DNA from: Microbacteriaceae bacterium X2B
Lineage (GTDB): Bacteria > Actinomycetota > Actinomycetes > Actinomycetales > Microbacteriaceae
Length of the DNA stretch: 63,969 nucleotides
NCBI GenBank assembly: GCA_005502445.1
Contig: SCPB01000009.1
Span: 1 to 63,969 of the forward strand
Reading direction: 5' to 3'
Below are positions 29,116-37,024 of this stretch, piece after piece (within the stretch, counting starts at the first letter, position 1; each line of letters opens with the position of its first letter). Position numbers and translations under genes: made by a program. The notes under the pieces were generated by a model. That model had not been told where the DNA came from and made no database searches. It saw only the letters and a program-made list of their open reading frames with translations.

Positions 29116-29205
29116 GTGCGCGTCCATCTTGCCATAACTCGTTCAGGCCCTGCGCACACCCGGAGACGGTACGCGAGGGCCGGGGACACGCCCGCTCCGC
29201 CCGGT

Positions 29206-29235
29206 TTGGCATCCCCCCGAGAGGTCGGCTATGGT
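29206..29235 (+). promoter_or_regulatory. Sigma70-type promoter of the tRNA Gly-Cys-Val cluster
   Basis: TTGGCA (29206-29211), 18-bp spacer, TATGGT (29230-29235); the first tRNA starts 31 nt downstream. Confidence 0.6.
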
Positions 29236-29266
29236 TTCCATGCGCGCCGGAGACGGCGAGCGAAAT

Positions 29267-29338
29267 GCGGATGTGGCGCAGTGGTAGCGCATCACCTTGC
29301 CAAGGTGAGGGTCGCGAGTTCGAATCTCGTCATCCGCT
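29267..29338 (+). tRNA. tRNA-Gly (anticodon GCC)
   Basis: Acceptor GCGGATG/CATCCGC, anticodon stem-loop CACC-TTGCCAA-GGTG (GCC), T-arm with GTTCGAATC. No CCA is encoded. Confidence 0.95.
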
Positions 29339-29341
29339 CGA

Positions 29342-29371
29342 GTACGACCCGTCGGTAGTGGAGGGTCGTAC
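29342..29371 (+). other. 9-bp hairpin between tRNA-Gly and tRNA-Cys
   Basis: GTACGACCC and its perfect complement GGGTCGTAC flank a 12-nt loop. It could be a processing signal or attenuator; there is no U-tract. Confidence 0.5.
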
Positions 29372-29375
29372 CCAC

Positions 29376-29446
29376 GGTGGCGTGGCCGAGAGGCGAGGCA
29401 GCGGCCTGCAAAGCCGTGCACACGGGTTCGAATCCCGTCGCCACCT
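29376..29446 (+). tRNA. tRNA-Cys (anticodon GCA)
   Basis: Acceptor GGTGGCG/CGCCACC, anticodon stem-loop CGGC-CTGCAAA-GCCG (GCA), T-loop TTCGAAT. No CCA encoded. Confidence 0.95.
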
Positions 29447-29488
29447 CGTCTTCACAGACCGAGGTCACTACCAACCGAGCACCACCTC

Positions 29489-29560
29489 GGGCGATTGGCG
29501 CAGCGGTAGCGCGCTTCCCTGACACGGAAGAGGTCACTGGTTCGATCCCAGTATCGCCCA
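29489..29560 (+). tRNA. tRNA-Val (anticodon GAC), integration target
   Basis: Acceptor GGGCGAT/ATCGCCC, anticodon stem-loop CTTCC-CTGACAC-GGAAG (GAC). Its T-arm and 3' acceptor strand (from 29541) are duplicated at 37181, so the integrative element entered here and rebuilt an intact tRNA 3' end. Confidence 0.95.
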
Positions 29561-29575
29561 CAAAGAAACCCCCGG
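29541..29575 (+). repeat. attL core
   Basis: TTCGATCCCAGTATCGCCCA plus the next C (29541-29561), one mismatch at 29562, then 13 further identical bases to 29575, matching 37181-37215 at an offset of 7640. The core lies in the T-arm and acceptor strand of tRNA-Val. Confidence 0.92.
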
Positions 29576-29590
29576 TAACGCGGGGGTTTC
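29565..29590 (+). terminator. Terminator after the tRNA cluster (element-derived copy)
   Basis: GAAACCCCCG / CGGGGGTTTC, a 10-bp stem with loop GTAACG. A near-identical terminator follows attR, so the element carries a matching copy in its att region. Confidence 0.85.
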
Positions 29591-29605
29591 GGCGTTTCTA
29601 GGGGC

Positions 29606-29631
29606 CGTCGTGCGATCTACGTGCGATAGCG
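29606..29631 (+). repeat. Left arm-type site (probable integrase binding)
   Basis: CGTCGTGCGAT followed by CTAC and GTGCGATAGCG. The same two-part motif recurs near attR (37025-37049), in the same orientation. Two GTGCGAT copies about one helical turn apart fit the arm sites of lambda-type tyrosine integrases. Confidence 0.65.
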
Positions 29632-30273
29632 AGCTCCGCAGCGGGCTCGATAATGGCCAGCCGCGGCCGCATCGTATGGCGAGCCGACGCCGGCCGGGTC
29701 GGCTCGAGCGCATCCCCGCGGTGGTGGTGGCAGTCTGCGCCCACGGATCGAGCGCTAACGCTCACCGACCACGCGCCGCTATCGCCCCGGAACACGTCGC
29801 GCGGTGCTTAGCGGCGACGATTCGGCGCGCTTAGCGACTTATGACACCCGTGTGTCTCACCAGAAATGTTGGTATGCCCCCAGCCCCTAGAAGAGAGACT
29901 CTCCGCGACCCTCTCGACCGTGCACCCCTACCAACAAATCTGGTGAGCCTCGCCACGTCGCCGTCGCACGCCACGAGCCGCCCGAGCGCCCTCCACTCCG
30001 CGACACGCCCACTACATGCCGTAATTGCCAACGACGCTCCTAGGCCCCTACTCTGCTGATACCGGATCAAGGCGGTGCATCCAGCCTCCGGGGCCACGTT
30101 GCTCAGGTGCACCAGGGCGCGCAACGCGCCGCGAGCCTCTCGAATCCCGAAGCTCCGCCATTCCGGGTAAACGGCAATCGTCTCTCACAGAGAGCCGCCG
30201 CCGTGACCCGCTCGCTCACAACCGCTCACCGCTCCACAGCCCGCCAAGGTGCCTCCGAACTGGAGGGCACCAA
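29632..30273. other. Non-coding left-end region of the element
   Basis: About 640 bp without a convincing gene. It holds an imperfect 16-bp inverted repeat, CACCAGAAATGTTGGT (29858-29873) and ACCAACAAATCTGGTG (29930-29945), enclosing 56 nt that contain a smaller GAGAG/CTCTC palindrome (29893-29903). CTTAGCG is repeated at 29807 and 29830. It is less GC-rich than the operon. It may contain the replication origin, operon promoter or a regulatory RNA; short open frames here lack plausible codon use or ribosome sites. Confidence 0.5.
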
Positions 30274-30477
30274 ATGACCACCCGCGACGCCGCGCCCGCG
30301 GCTTCCCCGCTCGTCACAATCGCTGACGCCGCTGAGCGCCTGAGCGTCAGCCCCAAGACGATCCGCCGCTACGTCGCATCCGGCGCGCTGACCGCCGTGC
30401 GCATCGGCCCGCGTCTCGTCCGCGTCGAGCTCGCCAGCCTCGAGCGCCTCGGCCGCCCGATCGGCAACCGGCGATGA
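30274..30477 (+). CDS. Excisionase/MerR-like helix-turn-helix protein
   Basis: Protein of 67 aa with the HTH_17 excisionase fold: VTIADAAERLSVSPKTIRRYVASGALTAVRIGPRLVRV. Such proteins steer integrase toward excision or act as AlpA-like activators. The ATG at 30274 follows GGAGGGCACC; the frame is open further upstream but lacks similarity. First gene of the element operon, overlapping the next by 4 nt. Confidence 0.75.
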   Translation: MTTRDAAPAASPLVTIADAAERLSVSPKTIRRYVASGALTAVRIGPRLVRVELASLERLGRPIGNRR

Positions 30478-30914
30478 GCGGCAAGAAGGGCAAGAAGAAG
30501 CGCGCAGCCGAGGCGCTCGAGCCCGTCGAGCAGGCGACCGCGACGCCCGGCGCCAGCTTCCACAAGCCGTCACGGGAGAGCCTCGCCTCTCGCGGTCGTC
30601 TTGGCGGATACGTCACGGCGTCGCGTATGAGCCCGGAGGAGCGCTCTGAGCGCGCCCGGCAGGCCTCAGCGGCCCGCTGGGAGGCCGAGAACGAGCGCCG
30701 TCGAGCGCTGGGCCTCCCTCCCACCCGTCGCCGCCTCCCGCTGCTGAGCACCGAAGAGCTCGAGCCGTGGCTGGAGGCGGTCGACCGGCGCTTCCCCGAC
30801 CGCCAGTGGTCGAGCCATGAAGAGCGCCGCCGTCAGGCGCTGCTGCTCGCCCGCATGGCCGCCGCCGCGGCGTCGCACGAGTACCTGACGCGGAAGGCGC
30901 GAGGCGATGTCTGA
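30474..30914 (+). CDS. Unknown element protein with RGRLGGYVTASRMSPEER motif
   Basis: Basic, largely helical protein of 146 aa. A Lys-rich N terminus is followed by a segment RGRLGGYVTASRMSPEER and then ARQASAARWEAE, a motif seen in various phage and plasmid small proteins of undefined role. The C-terminal half (LSTEELEPWLEAVDRRFPDRQW) is more globular. It sits between the excisionase-like gene (4-nt overlap) and the primase (8-nt overlap), which suggests a replication or regulatory role, but none is shown. Confidence 0.6.
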   Translation: MSGKKGKKKRAAEALEPVEQATATPGASFHKPSRESLASRGRLGGYVTASRMSPEERSERARQASAARWEAENERRRALGLPPTRRRLPLLSTEELEPWLEAVDRRFPDRQWSSHEERRRQALLLARMAAAAASHEYLTRKARGDV

Positions 30915-32991
30915 GCGTCCCTACGCCGACGCTGAGAAGCTCTACGCCGCCGCCGGCTGGACGGCGATCCCCGTAACCGGGAAGTTCCCGCCCGTGGCGG
31001 GCGCGACGGGCCGCGAGGGCGTCGCCGACGCCGCGAAGCGCAAGGCGTGGCGCAAGACTCACGCCGGCCACAACATCGCGATACGTCATGAGGGCACGAT
31101 CGCCCTCGACGTCGACGAGTACGGCGACAAGCACGGTGCCGACGAGCTCGCCGAGCTCGAGCGCCTGCACGGCCCACTCCCGCCGACCTTCACGAGCACC
31201 GCGCGCGGGCGGAAGACGGCGAGTCGACAGCACCTCTATCGGATTCCCGAAGGGGTCGAGCTGCGCGCGCAGCCGTCGCCGAGCATCGAGGTCGTGCAGC
31301 GGCACCACCGCTATTCGGTCGGCCCGCCGAGCCGGCACCCGGACACCGGGAAGCTCTATCGCTGGTACACGCCGACGGGCGAGCGCTTCGACGGCGTGCC
31401 GAAGGTCGACGACCTGCCGATGCTCCCCGAGGCGTGGGTCGACGCTCTACGCGCCGAGCCCGCGAAGCGCGACGAGGCGGCCGACTGGGAGACGATCGTG
31501 CAGGACGCGGGGGAGGGGGCTCCTACCGCTGACCTCGCCGCGGCGCTGCAGGCCGCCCACGAAGCCGTGTACGTGGGGCATAGCGTCTTCCGCGACCTCT
31601 CCCAGCGCGTCATGCACCTCGCCTGGGAAGGCCACCGCGGCGCGGGCGTCGTGCTCGACGAGCTCCGCACGATGCACCTCGAGTACCTGCTGTCGAAGGG
31701 GACGACCGGCCGGAAGGCGAACAGCGAGATTGAGCGGCTGCTGAAAGGCGCAGCCGAGAACGCGGCCGGGAACCCGAAGCCGACGACCTTCCCGCTCGAC
31801 GCGCCGACCGTCGCCCCGGTGACCCTCGACGAGTGCGACGACGCCTTCCGGGCGTGGCTCGGGCTCGAATACGACCTCGACGCGCTGCACGCCGTGCTCG
31901 CGGTCGCTGTGGGGGAGAAGCTCACGGGCGACCCCGCATGGCTGCTGCTGCTCTCGGGTAGCGGCAACGCGAAGACGGAGACGGTCGGAGCTTTGGGCGG
32001 TGCCGGCGCACGTCTCGTCTCGTCGATCAGCTCGGCCGGCGCGCTGCTGTCGGCGACGAGCCGCAATGAGCGCACGAAGGATGCGACCGGCGGACTGCTC
32101 CGCGAAGTCGGCGAGCGCGGGCTGCTCGTCGTGAAAGACGTGACGACGATCCTGTCGATGGATCGCACCGCGCGCGCCGAGGTGCTCGCCGCTCTCCGCG
32201 AGGTTTATGACGGACGGTGGGTGCGAAACGTCGGCACAGACGGCGGGCGCTCGCTCGAGTGGTCGGGCCGGCTCGTCGTCATTGGGGCCGTGACAAGCGC
32301 ATGGGATCGCGCGCACGACGTCATCGCCTCGATGGGCGACCGCTTCGTGCTCGTCCGCATGGACTCATCCACCGGCCGCCTCGCTGCAGGGCGTCGAGCA
32401 ATCTCGAACACCGGCAACGAGACGACGATGCGGGCCGAGCTCGCCGCCGCCGCCGCAGGCGTGCTCGCGGGCGCCAACCTCACCGCCGTCGAGCCTGACG
32501 ACGAAGAGGCGGCGACGATTCTCGCGGCCGCGGACGTCGTGACGCGCGCCCGCACGGCCGTCGAGATGGACTACCGCGGGAACGTGGTCGACTCGCACGC
32601 GGCCGAGATGCCTACCCGCTTCGCGAAGCAACTTGCGCAGGTGTTCCGCGGGGCGGTGGCGATCGGCCTCGACCGGCAGGCGGCGCTGTCGCTTGCGATC
32701 CGGTGCGCGCGGGACTCCATGCCGCCGTTGCGGCTCGAGATTCTCGAGGACGTCGCCGCGCATGACTGGACGCCGCTCCGCGAGGTCACCAAGCGCGTCG
32801 ACAAGCCTCGCAGCACCGTCGATCGCCAGCTGCAAGCGCTGCACCTGCTCGGCCTGCTCACCGTCGAGGAAGACATCACGGTGACGGGCATGAGCCTTCG
32901 CGAGACGACGACGTGGCGTTACACCCTCGCCCCCGGCATCGACCTCTCATGTCTCACCACCATCCCCAACAAGAAAGGCACCAAGCCATGA
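30907..32991 (+). CDS. Primase-polymerase fused to a P-loop ATPase (replication protein)
   Basis: Protein of 694 aa. The N-terminal bifunctional primase/polymerase (PrimPol) domain spans about 1-190: YAAAGWTAIPVTGKFP, the catalytic acidic motif IALDVDEYGD (about 64-73), and SVGPPSRHP. A linker follows, then an ATPase domain with Walker A LLLSGSGNAKTETV (about 346-359), LLVVKDVTTIL as a Walker B-like strand, and sensor-like segments. A C-terminal winged helix (VDKPRSTVDRQLQALHLLGLLTV) is near 640-665. It likely primes and unwinds DNA to replicate the excised element. This is the largest gene of the element. Confidence 0.75.
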   Translation: MSERPYADAEKLYAAAGWTAIPVTGKFPPVAGATGREGVADAAKRKAWRKTHAGHNIAIRHEGTIALDVDEYGDKHGADELAELERLHGPLPPTFTSTARGRKTASRQHLYRIPEGVELRAQPSPSIEVVQRHHRYSVGPPSRHPDTGKLYRWYTPTGERFDGVPKVDDLPMLPEAWVDALRAEPAKRDEAADWETIVQDAGEGAPTADLAAALQAAHEAVYVGHSVFRDLSQRVMHLAWEGHRGAGVVLDELRTMHLEYLLSKGTTGRKANSEIERLLKGAAENAAGNPKPTTFPLDAPTVAPVTLDECDDAFRAWLGLEYDLDALHAVLAVAVGEKLTGDPAWLLLLSGSGNAKTETVGALGGAGARLVSSISSAGALLSATSRNERTKDATGGLLREVGERGLLVVKDVTTILSMDRTARAEVLAALREVYDGRWVRNVGTDGGRSLEWSGRLVVIGAVTSAWDRAHDVIASMGDRFVLVRMDSSTGRLAAGRRAISNTGNETTMRAELAAAAAGVLAGANLTAVEPDDEEAATILAAADVVTRARTAVEMDYRGNVVDSHAAEMPTRFAKQLAQVFRGAVAIGLDRQAALSLAIRCARDSMPPLRLEILEDVAAHDWTPLREVTKRVDKPRSTVDRQLQALHLLGLLTVEEDITVTGMSLRETTTWRYTLAPGIDLSCLTTIPNKKGTKP

Positions 32992-33764
32992 CCACCAACA
33001 TCCGCTACCGCGATCCCGAGCACGGCCCCCAGTACATCGTCCTCCCCGACCCGCCCCGCATCCCGATCAAGCCGATTCGCATGGCCCTGGAGGAGAGCAT
33101 CGCCCGCAAAGGCCAGCAGGCCGAGGCCGCGGCCCGACTGCAAGGCGCCTTCAGCGTTCAGAGCGTGGCCGAAGCCGAAGCTGAAGACGAGGCGAACGAA
33201 GCGGCCGCGGGGGGCGGGGTGATCCCATCGAAGGCGCTGGCGAAAAAGGTGGGAGCCGCGGCCGAGGAGGTCGCCACGGCCAAGCTCGAGCACCGAGCAC
33301 GAGCTCACGCCTACGTGGCCGCGCGAGGGACTCTGATCGACGCGATCGACCAGCACACGCCCGCATGGCGCGACGCCGCTCTCACCGCCGCCGACCGCGG
33401 GATCGCGCGCCTTGCCACCGCCCGCGAGGCGGCGCTGCAGGCCGCCGCCGAGTTGACTGAGCCGCTGGCCGTGCTCGAGATGCTGCAGATGTTCCCGCAG
33501 ACGCGCGCGCCGATGATCGACCAGGGCGGCGTCACTGCCGCTCACGTGAGCCGGGCGCTGCTCGAGCTCGGGTCGGCGATCGGGTCGGCCGTCGAGGCGC
33601 TCGCCCGGTTCCGCGGCGCGGAAGCCGCGACGGCCGCGGCCGAAGACGAGAAGGCGGGCGAGGCGGCCGCTAGGGAGACCGCGGGGGCGACCGCATTGGC
33701 GATCCACGCCGAGCGGGCAGCTCGTCGCGCGGCCAAGGCGGAGGCGGAGGCGAGCGATGGTTAA
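32988..33764 (+). CDS. Unknown Ala-rich helical element protein
   Basis: Protein of 258 aa. The first 35 residues are non-helical and Pro-rich (YIVLPDPPRIPIKPIRM), and the rest is an Ala/Glu/Arg-rich, coiled-coil-like sequence with a more globular middle (ELTEPLAVLEMLQMFPQTRAPM). No family recognised. The ATG overlaps the primase stop by 4 nt (ATGA) and the stop overlaps the next gene by 8 nt. Position after a primase and before a terminase-like gene is compatible with a structural or scaffolding role, but this is only position. Confidence 0.6.
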   Translation: MTTNIRYRDPEHGPQYIVLPDPPRIPIKPIRMALEESIARKGQQAEAAARLQGAFSVQSVAEAEAEDEANEAAAGGGVIPSKALAKKVGAAAEEVATAKLEHRARAHAYVAARGTLIDAIDQHTPAWRDAALTAADRGIARLATAREAALQAAAELTEPLAVLEMLQMFPQTRAPMIDQGGVTAAHVSRALLELGSAIGSAVEALARFRGAEAATAAAEDEKAGEAAARETAGATALAIHAERAARRAAKAEAEASDG

Positions 33765-34122
33765 GCCAGGCAAAGGGCTCCAGAAGAGCGAAGCGCGCGC
33801 CGTCGAGGCCGCTATTCGGGCCGTCGTCATGCGGCGCGAAGGCTACAGCCACGGCGAAATCGCAGAGCGGCTGGGGGTCACGCAACTCGAAGCCGAAGAG
33901 CTAACCCGCGTTGCGTACTCGCGGCTCAGCGCGGAAACGGCCGAGGAGCTCAGAACTTCCGTGGAAGACCGCATCGATGCGATCGTTCGCAAGGCAAACA
34001 CGGATCTAGCACTCGCCGAGGATCAAGGGACACGGACGGCCATATACCGCGTGTTACTGGCCGCGGAAGCCCAGCGGGCCCGCCTCCTCGGACTGAATCT
34101 GCGCGGCGGCAGCGATGACTAG
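33757..34122 (+). CDS. HTH protein resembling a small terminase subunit
   Basis: Protein of 121 aa. An N-terminal helix-turn-helix (MRREGYSHGEIAERLGVTQLEAEEL, about 28-52) is followed by helical segments and the ending EAQRARLLGLNLRGGSDD. This HTH plus RARLLGLD-like tail is characteristic of a group of actinophage proteins often called small terminase or terminase-like. In satellites a TerS redirects a helper phage's packaging. No large terminase is present. It could instead be a sigma-like or regulatory HTH protein. Confidence 0.5.
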   Translation: MVKPGKGLQKSEARAVEAAIRAVVMRREGYSHGEIAERLGVTQLEAEELTRVAYSRLSAETAEELRTSVEDRIDAIVRKANTDLALAEDQGTRTAIYRVLLAAEAQRARLLGLNLRGGSDD

Positions 34123-34387
34123 GGCCGCTGAGGTAGTCGCGTACTCGATCGACAGCGCTCGCGGCGAGGTAATCGTCGGCGTGACCGTGACCTGCCCGAA
34201 CGGTTGCCGCGACCGGCGGCGACCGGCGACCCATCACCACGGCTGGACGCGCACGAGCGGCGAGGACGGCGGCTACCGCGCCGCCCATTGCGGCACCGGC
34301 GGCGCCAGCGGGTACCGCCTCACCTGGCCGGGCGGGCCGCCCGCCGACGTGGTCACCGCGCTCACGAACCGAACGGAGACAAGCTGA
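34115..34387 (+). CDS. Unknown small Cys/His protein of the element
   Basis: Protein of 90 aa. It has a strand-rich N terminus (VVAYSIDSARGEVIVGVTVTCPNGC) and a Cys/His cluster (CPNGC, HHHGW, HCGTGGASGYRLTW) that could bind zinc. No family recognised. It overlaps the preceding gene by 8 nt and shares one base with the next ATG (TGATG). Confidence 0.55.
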   Translation: MTRAAEVVAYSIDSARGEVIVGVTVTCPNGCRDRRRPATHHHGWTRTSGEDGGYRAAHCGTGGASGYRLTWPGGPPADVVTALTNRTETS

Positions 34388-34986
34388 TGCCCCTCGCACG
34401 CACGACCAAGAGAAACGAGCTCACCCCTGACCAGGCTGCAGCCGCGGCCGAGCTCGAGATCATGCAAGCCGAAGTGGAGCGAGCCTTTGCCGCCGACCGT
34501 GCTCAGATTCGGGCTCTCGCCGCGCTAGACGACCTCACGCCCGAGCAGGCCCGGCGGTTTGACCTCCTGGCCGAGCAGCACCGCGAACGGAAGGCAGAGC
34601 AGAAGCGCGACGCGATCGAAGACCCGCTGCGCGAAGCCGCCGCCGCGGCCCACTGGGACAAGCGCGCCGAGCGCGGCGTCCCCGGCTTCGACGACCCGGT
34701 GCGGCGGGAACTGTTCGTCATGTTGGGCCGGCGCGACTTCCCGCTCGATCGGGCCGAGCGCAAGGCGCAGAAGAAGGCGCGCCGCTCGGCCGCCGACGCG
34801 GCGAAGAAGGCCGCGCAGGCGGCCGAGCGCGCCGAGCTCGACGCCCGTTTCTCGCGCATGAGAGAGGGCGACGAGCCCGACGTCGCCAAGCCCGCAGAAC
34901 GGCGCACAGCGACTGCTGCCGAGGTCGAGAAGCCTCAGCCGGCGCGTCGCCCCGTGCCGCGCGTGACGTACATCCCCATTCAGTAG
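34387..34986 (+). CDS. Unknown highly charged coiled-coil element protein
   Basis: Protein of 199 aa, dominated by charged helices: residues about 10-90 and 110-165 (KAQKKARRSAADAAKKAAQAAERAE) look like coiled coil. A central segment WDKRAERGVPGFDDPVRREL looks more specific. The tail ends PVPRVTYIPIQ. No family recognised. The start was fixed by the TGATG junction with the previous gene. Confidence 0.6.
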   Translation: MPLARTTKRNELTPDQAAAAAELEIMQAEVERAFAADRAQIRALAALDDLTPEQARRFDLLAEQHRERKAEQKRDAIEDPLREAAAAAHWDKRAERGVPGFDDPVRRELFVMLGRRDFPLDRAERKAQKKARRSAADAAKKAAQAAERAELDARFSRMREGDEPDVAKPAERRTATAAEVEKPQPARRPVPRVTYIPIQ

Positions 34987-35018
34987 CACCGACCACCGAC
35001 ACCGAACGGAGCACACCC

Positions 35019-35231
35019 GTGGACACCACGAACACCAGCCCTACCGCCCTACGTCGCCGCATTGCCGAGCTCGAGCGCAAGATCGCCAGGCGACAGCGCG
35101 CCGCGGAAACGCCTTCAGAGGCACAGGCCCGCGCAATGGGTCACCCGAGGCCGCGCACCGCCCGCGACACGCCGAGCGGCGACGCCAGCGCGCGAGCCGC
35201 GGCGAAGCTGACGGGGGTCGGCGATGAGTGA
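35019..35231 (+). CDS. Small unknown element protein
   Basis: Protein of 70 aa. One predicted helix (ALRRRIAELERKIARRQR) is followed by a polar tail. GTG start with ACGGAG upstream; it is the only gene of the operon separated from its neighbour by more than a few bases (32 nt). It overlaps the following ATG by 8 nt. No function inferred. Confidence 0.5.
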   Translation: MDTTNTSPTALRRRIAELERKIARRQRAAETPSEAQARAMGHPRPRTARDTPSGDASARAAAKLTGVGDE

Positions 35232-35445
35232 GCCGACGACGTGGGTTCAGACGGTCAAGCCGTTCGACGCGGACTCGTTCGACTGGCAACTCAACCGGGG
35301 GAACGCCCGCAACTGGATGCGCGGCGAACCGCTCGCGTCGCCCTACGGCGACGTCTCGGCGGTCGAGGTCGTCTCAGTCGTCGAGCGGGTCGACCGCCGC
35401 GGCGAGGTCGCGGCGACGATCGTGTATGGGATGCTCCCCTCATGA
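35224..35445 (+). CDS. Small unknown element protein
   Basis: Protein of 73 aa, probably compact alpha/beta: TWVQTVKPFDADSFDWQLN, NARNWMRGEPLASPYG, then strands VSAVEVVSVVERV and ATIVYGMLPS. No family recognised. Overlaps both neighbours (8 and 4 nt), supporting translation. Confidence 0.55.
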   Translation: MSEPTTWVQTVKPFDADSFDWQLNRGNARNWMRGEPLASPYGDVSAVEVVSVVERVDRRGEVAATIVYGMLPS

Positions 35446-35828
35446 GCTTCAAGAAATGGATCACCGGGGGCTATCAGGCCGAAGCCCTCGCCCAACGCCT
35501 CCAATGGCAGCTGGGCGGCCTCGCTCTCGAGGGCGATCAGATCGTCATCGCGGGGGAACGTCACCTCGTGAAAGGCGTGACCGCCTCAATCGTCGATGAA
35601 GGCGTGGCACGCTCGAGCGTGTCGGCCGGTCGCGTCGTGGCTGGGGGAATCATCCTCGGGCCGGCCGGGATGGTCATCGGCGCGCTCGCGAAAAAGCACA
35701 CCCGCGGCGACGGCGCGATCATGCTCGACGGGCCGAGCTTCCAAATGTTCATGGGATTCAAGGGTGCGCTACTGCCTCAGGCGCGGGAGCTCGTGGCCGC
35801 AATCAACACGGCGGCCCGTCAGCCCTAG
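35442..35828 (+). CDS. Small protein with glycine-zipper-like hydrophobic segment
   Basis: Protein of 128 aa. The first half is soluble (GLALEGDQIVIAGERHLVKGVTA); a Gly-rich hydrophobic segment GRVVAGGIILGPAGMVIGAL (about 67-86) follows, then a basic stretch and a soluble tail. The segment could be a single membrane span or glycine zipper. Last gene of the operon. Its TAG stop and the integrase TAG stop share the CTAG at 35825-35828, so the two transcripts converge. Confidence 0.6.
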   Translation: MSFKKWITGGYQAEALAQRLQWQLGGLALEGDQIVIAGERHLVKGVTASIVDEGVARSSVSAGRVVAGGIILGPAGMVIGALAKKHTRGDGAIMLDGPSFQMFMGFKGALLPQARELVAAINTAARQP

Positions 35829-37012
35829 CGCGCCGGGCGCTTGGCCATGCGGGCCGCGAGCTCGGCGTCGCGGTCGGTCGCGTGCTGATAGCGCATCGCC
35901 ACAGCCGCCGACGAGTGCCCGAGGCGGGCCATCGTTTCCGCGATCGTCGCGCCCTGCTGGGCGTACGCGGTGCCCGCTCGATGCCGGAGGGCGTGGAAGG
36001 GCATGTCGGGCCGCCCCGCCGCCTCGCGAGCGCTCGACCACCACGGCGTGTGGAACGTGCTTTGCGACAGGTGCCGCGTGCCCGTCTCGTCGCCCGGCGC
36101 CGGGAAGAGCAAGGGATCCCCGAACCTGCCGACGTGCTCGGCGAGGTGCGCCGCGATCGCCTCGGCCGCGTCGCCGTAGACGTACACGGCGCGAACGCCC
36201 GCGCTCGTCTTCGTGGGGCCGCTGACGAACTTCCCGCCGACCTTCACGACCGCGTGGGACACGCTGACGAGCACGCGGGCCACCGCGCCCGACTCGTCGC
36301 GCTCGACCTCGACGTCGGAGCGTCGAAGGTCGGTCGCCTCGCCGTAGCGCAGCCCGCCCTCGGCGGCGAGGTAGACGAGCGCGCGGAAGCGGGGCGCGAT
36401 CGCCTCGAGGATCGCGTCGAGTTGCGCGTCAGTCGGCGGAACGACCTTGCGACCCGTGCGGGCCGACTGGGCACCGCGGACGCGGCAGGGGTTCGCGGCG
36501 CCCTTGCCCAGCGCCTCGCGGTCGACCGCGTGCCCGAGGATCGTCGAGAGCAGGGAGTATGCGCGCGAGGCTTGCGTCAGCTTCCCGGTGCGGCTCTGCT
36601 CGTCGTACCAGGCATCGACCGTCTGGGCGGTGATCTTCGACAGCGGCATCGCGGCGAGAGTTGCGAGCGGCCCGCCGAGCAGGCGGCGATACTCGTCGAC
36701 CGTGCGAGGGCGGAGCGGTTCGCCGCGGCGGTTGCGATTCGTCGTTAGCCACGTGTCGGCGTACTCGGCGAGCGACTGAGAGCGCACGGCCTTCGCGGCG
36801 GTGGCGGCCTCGGCGAGCTCGGGCGACCACTTGTGCGTCTCAGCGGCCACGAGTCGGTCGCGCAGCTGCTTGTCCGCGTCGATCTTCGCGTCGAAGGTGC
36901 CTATCGAGTAGCGCTTGCCTTCGTAGACGTGGCTGGCCTGCCACCGCCCGCTCGGCAGCTTGCGGACGTAGCCGGCCGACGCTCGGGACGCCTTGCGTCG
37001 CTTCTCAGCCAT
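35825..37012 (-). CDS. int: Tyrosine recombinase (phage-type integrase)
   Basis: Integrase of 395 aa. The N-terminal arm-binding domain (about 1-65: GYVRKLPSGRWQASHVYEGKRYSIGTF) is AP2-like, then a SAM-like core-binding domain (about 75-175) and the catalytic domain with Arg222 (GLRYGE), Lys268, His340-x-x-Arg343, His366 (LGHSS) and the nucleophile Tyr375 (AMRYQHA). All catalytic residues are present. The ATG has GAGAGGG upstream. The promoter region coincides with the right arm-type repeats, suggesting integrase autoregulation. attR begins 168 nt upstream of the start. Confidence 0.93.
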   Translation of the reverse strand: MAEKRRKASRASAGYVRKLPSGRWQASHVYEGKRYSIGTFDAKIDADKQLRDRLVAAETHKWSPELAEAATAAKAVRSQSLAEYADTWLTTNRNRRGEPLRPRTVDEYRRLLGGPLATLAAMPLSKITAQTVDAWYDEQSRTGKLTQASRAYSLLSTILGHAVDREALGKGAANPCRVRGAQSARTGRKVVPPTDAQLDAILEAIAPRFRALVYLAAEGGLRYGEATDLRRSDVEVERDESGAVARVLVSVSHAVVKVGGKFVSGPTKTSAGVRAVYVYGDAAEAIAAHLAEHVGRFGDPLLFPAPGDETGTRHLSQSTFHTPWWSSAREAAGRPDMPFHALRHRAGTAYAQQGATIAETMARLGHSSAAVAMRYQHATDRDAELAARMAKRPAR

Positions 37013-37024
37013 GACCGGCCCTCT

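Noticed and set aside
28968-29600. A CRISPR-like or repeat array in the tRNA region
   Set aside because: The repeated segments are tRNA arms (two near-identical tRNA-Val genes and an att duplication), not spacers with regular repeats. No CRISPR array is seen anywhere in the window.
29841-30059. A 72-codon open frame in the element's left end
   Set aside because: No ribosome binding site, runs through the inverted repeats, and codon use is unlike the operon genes.
30907-32991. Calling the PrimPol gene a standard plasmid RepA/RepB
   Set aside because: The catalytic PrimPol motif plus a P-loop ATPase fits a primase-helicase replicase better than an iteron-binding initiator.
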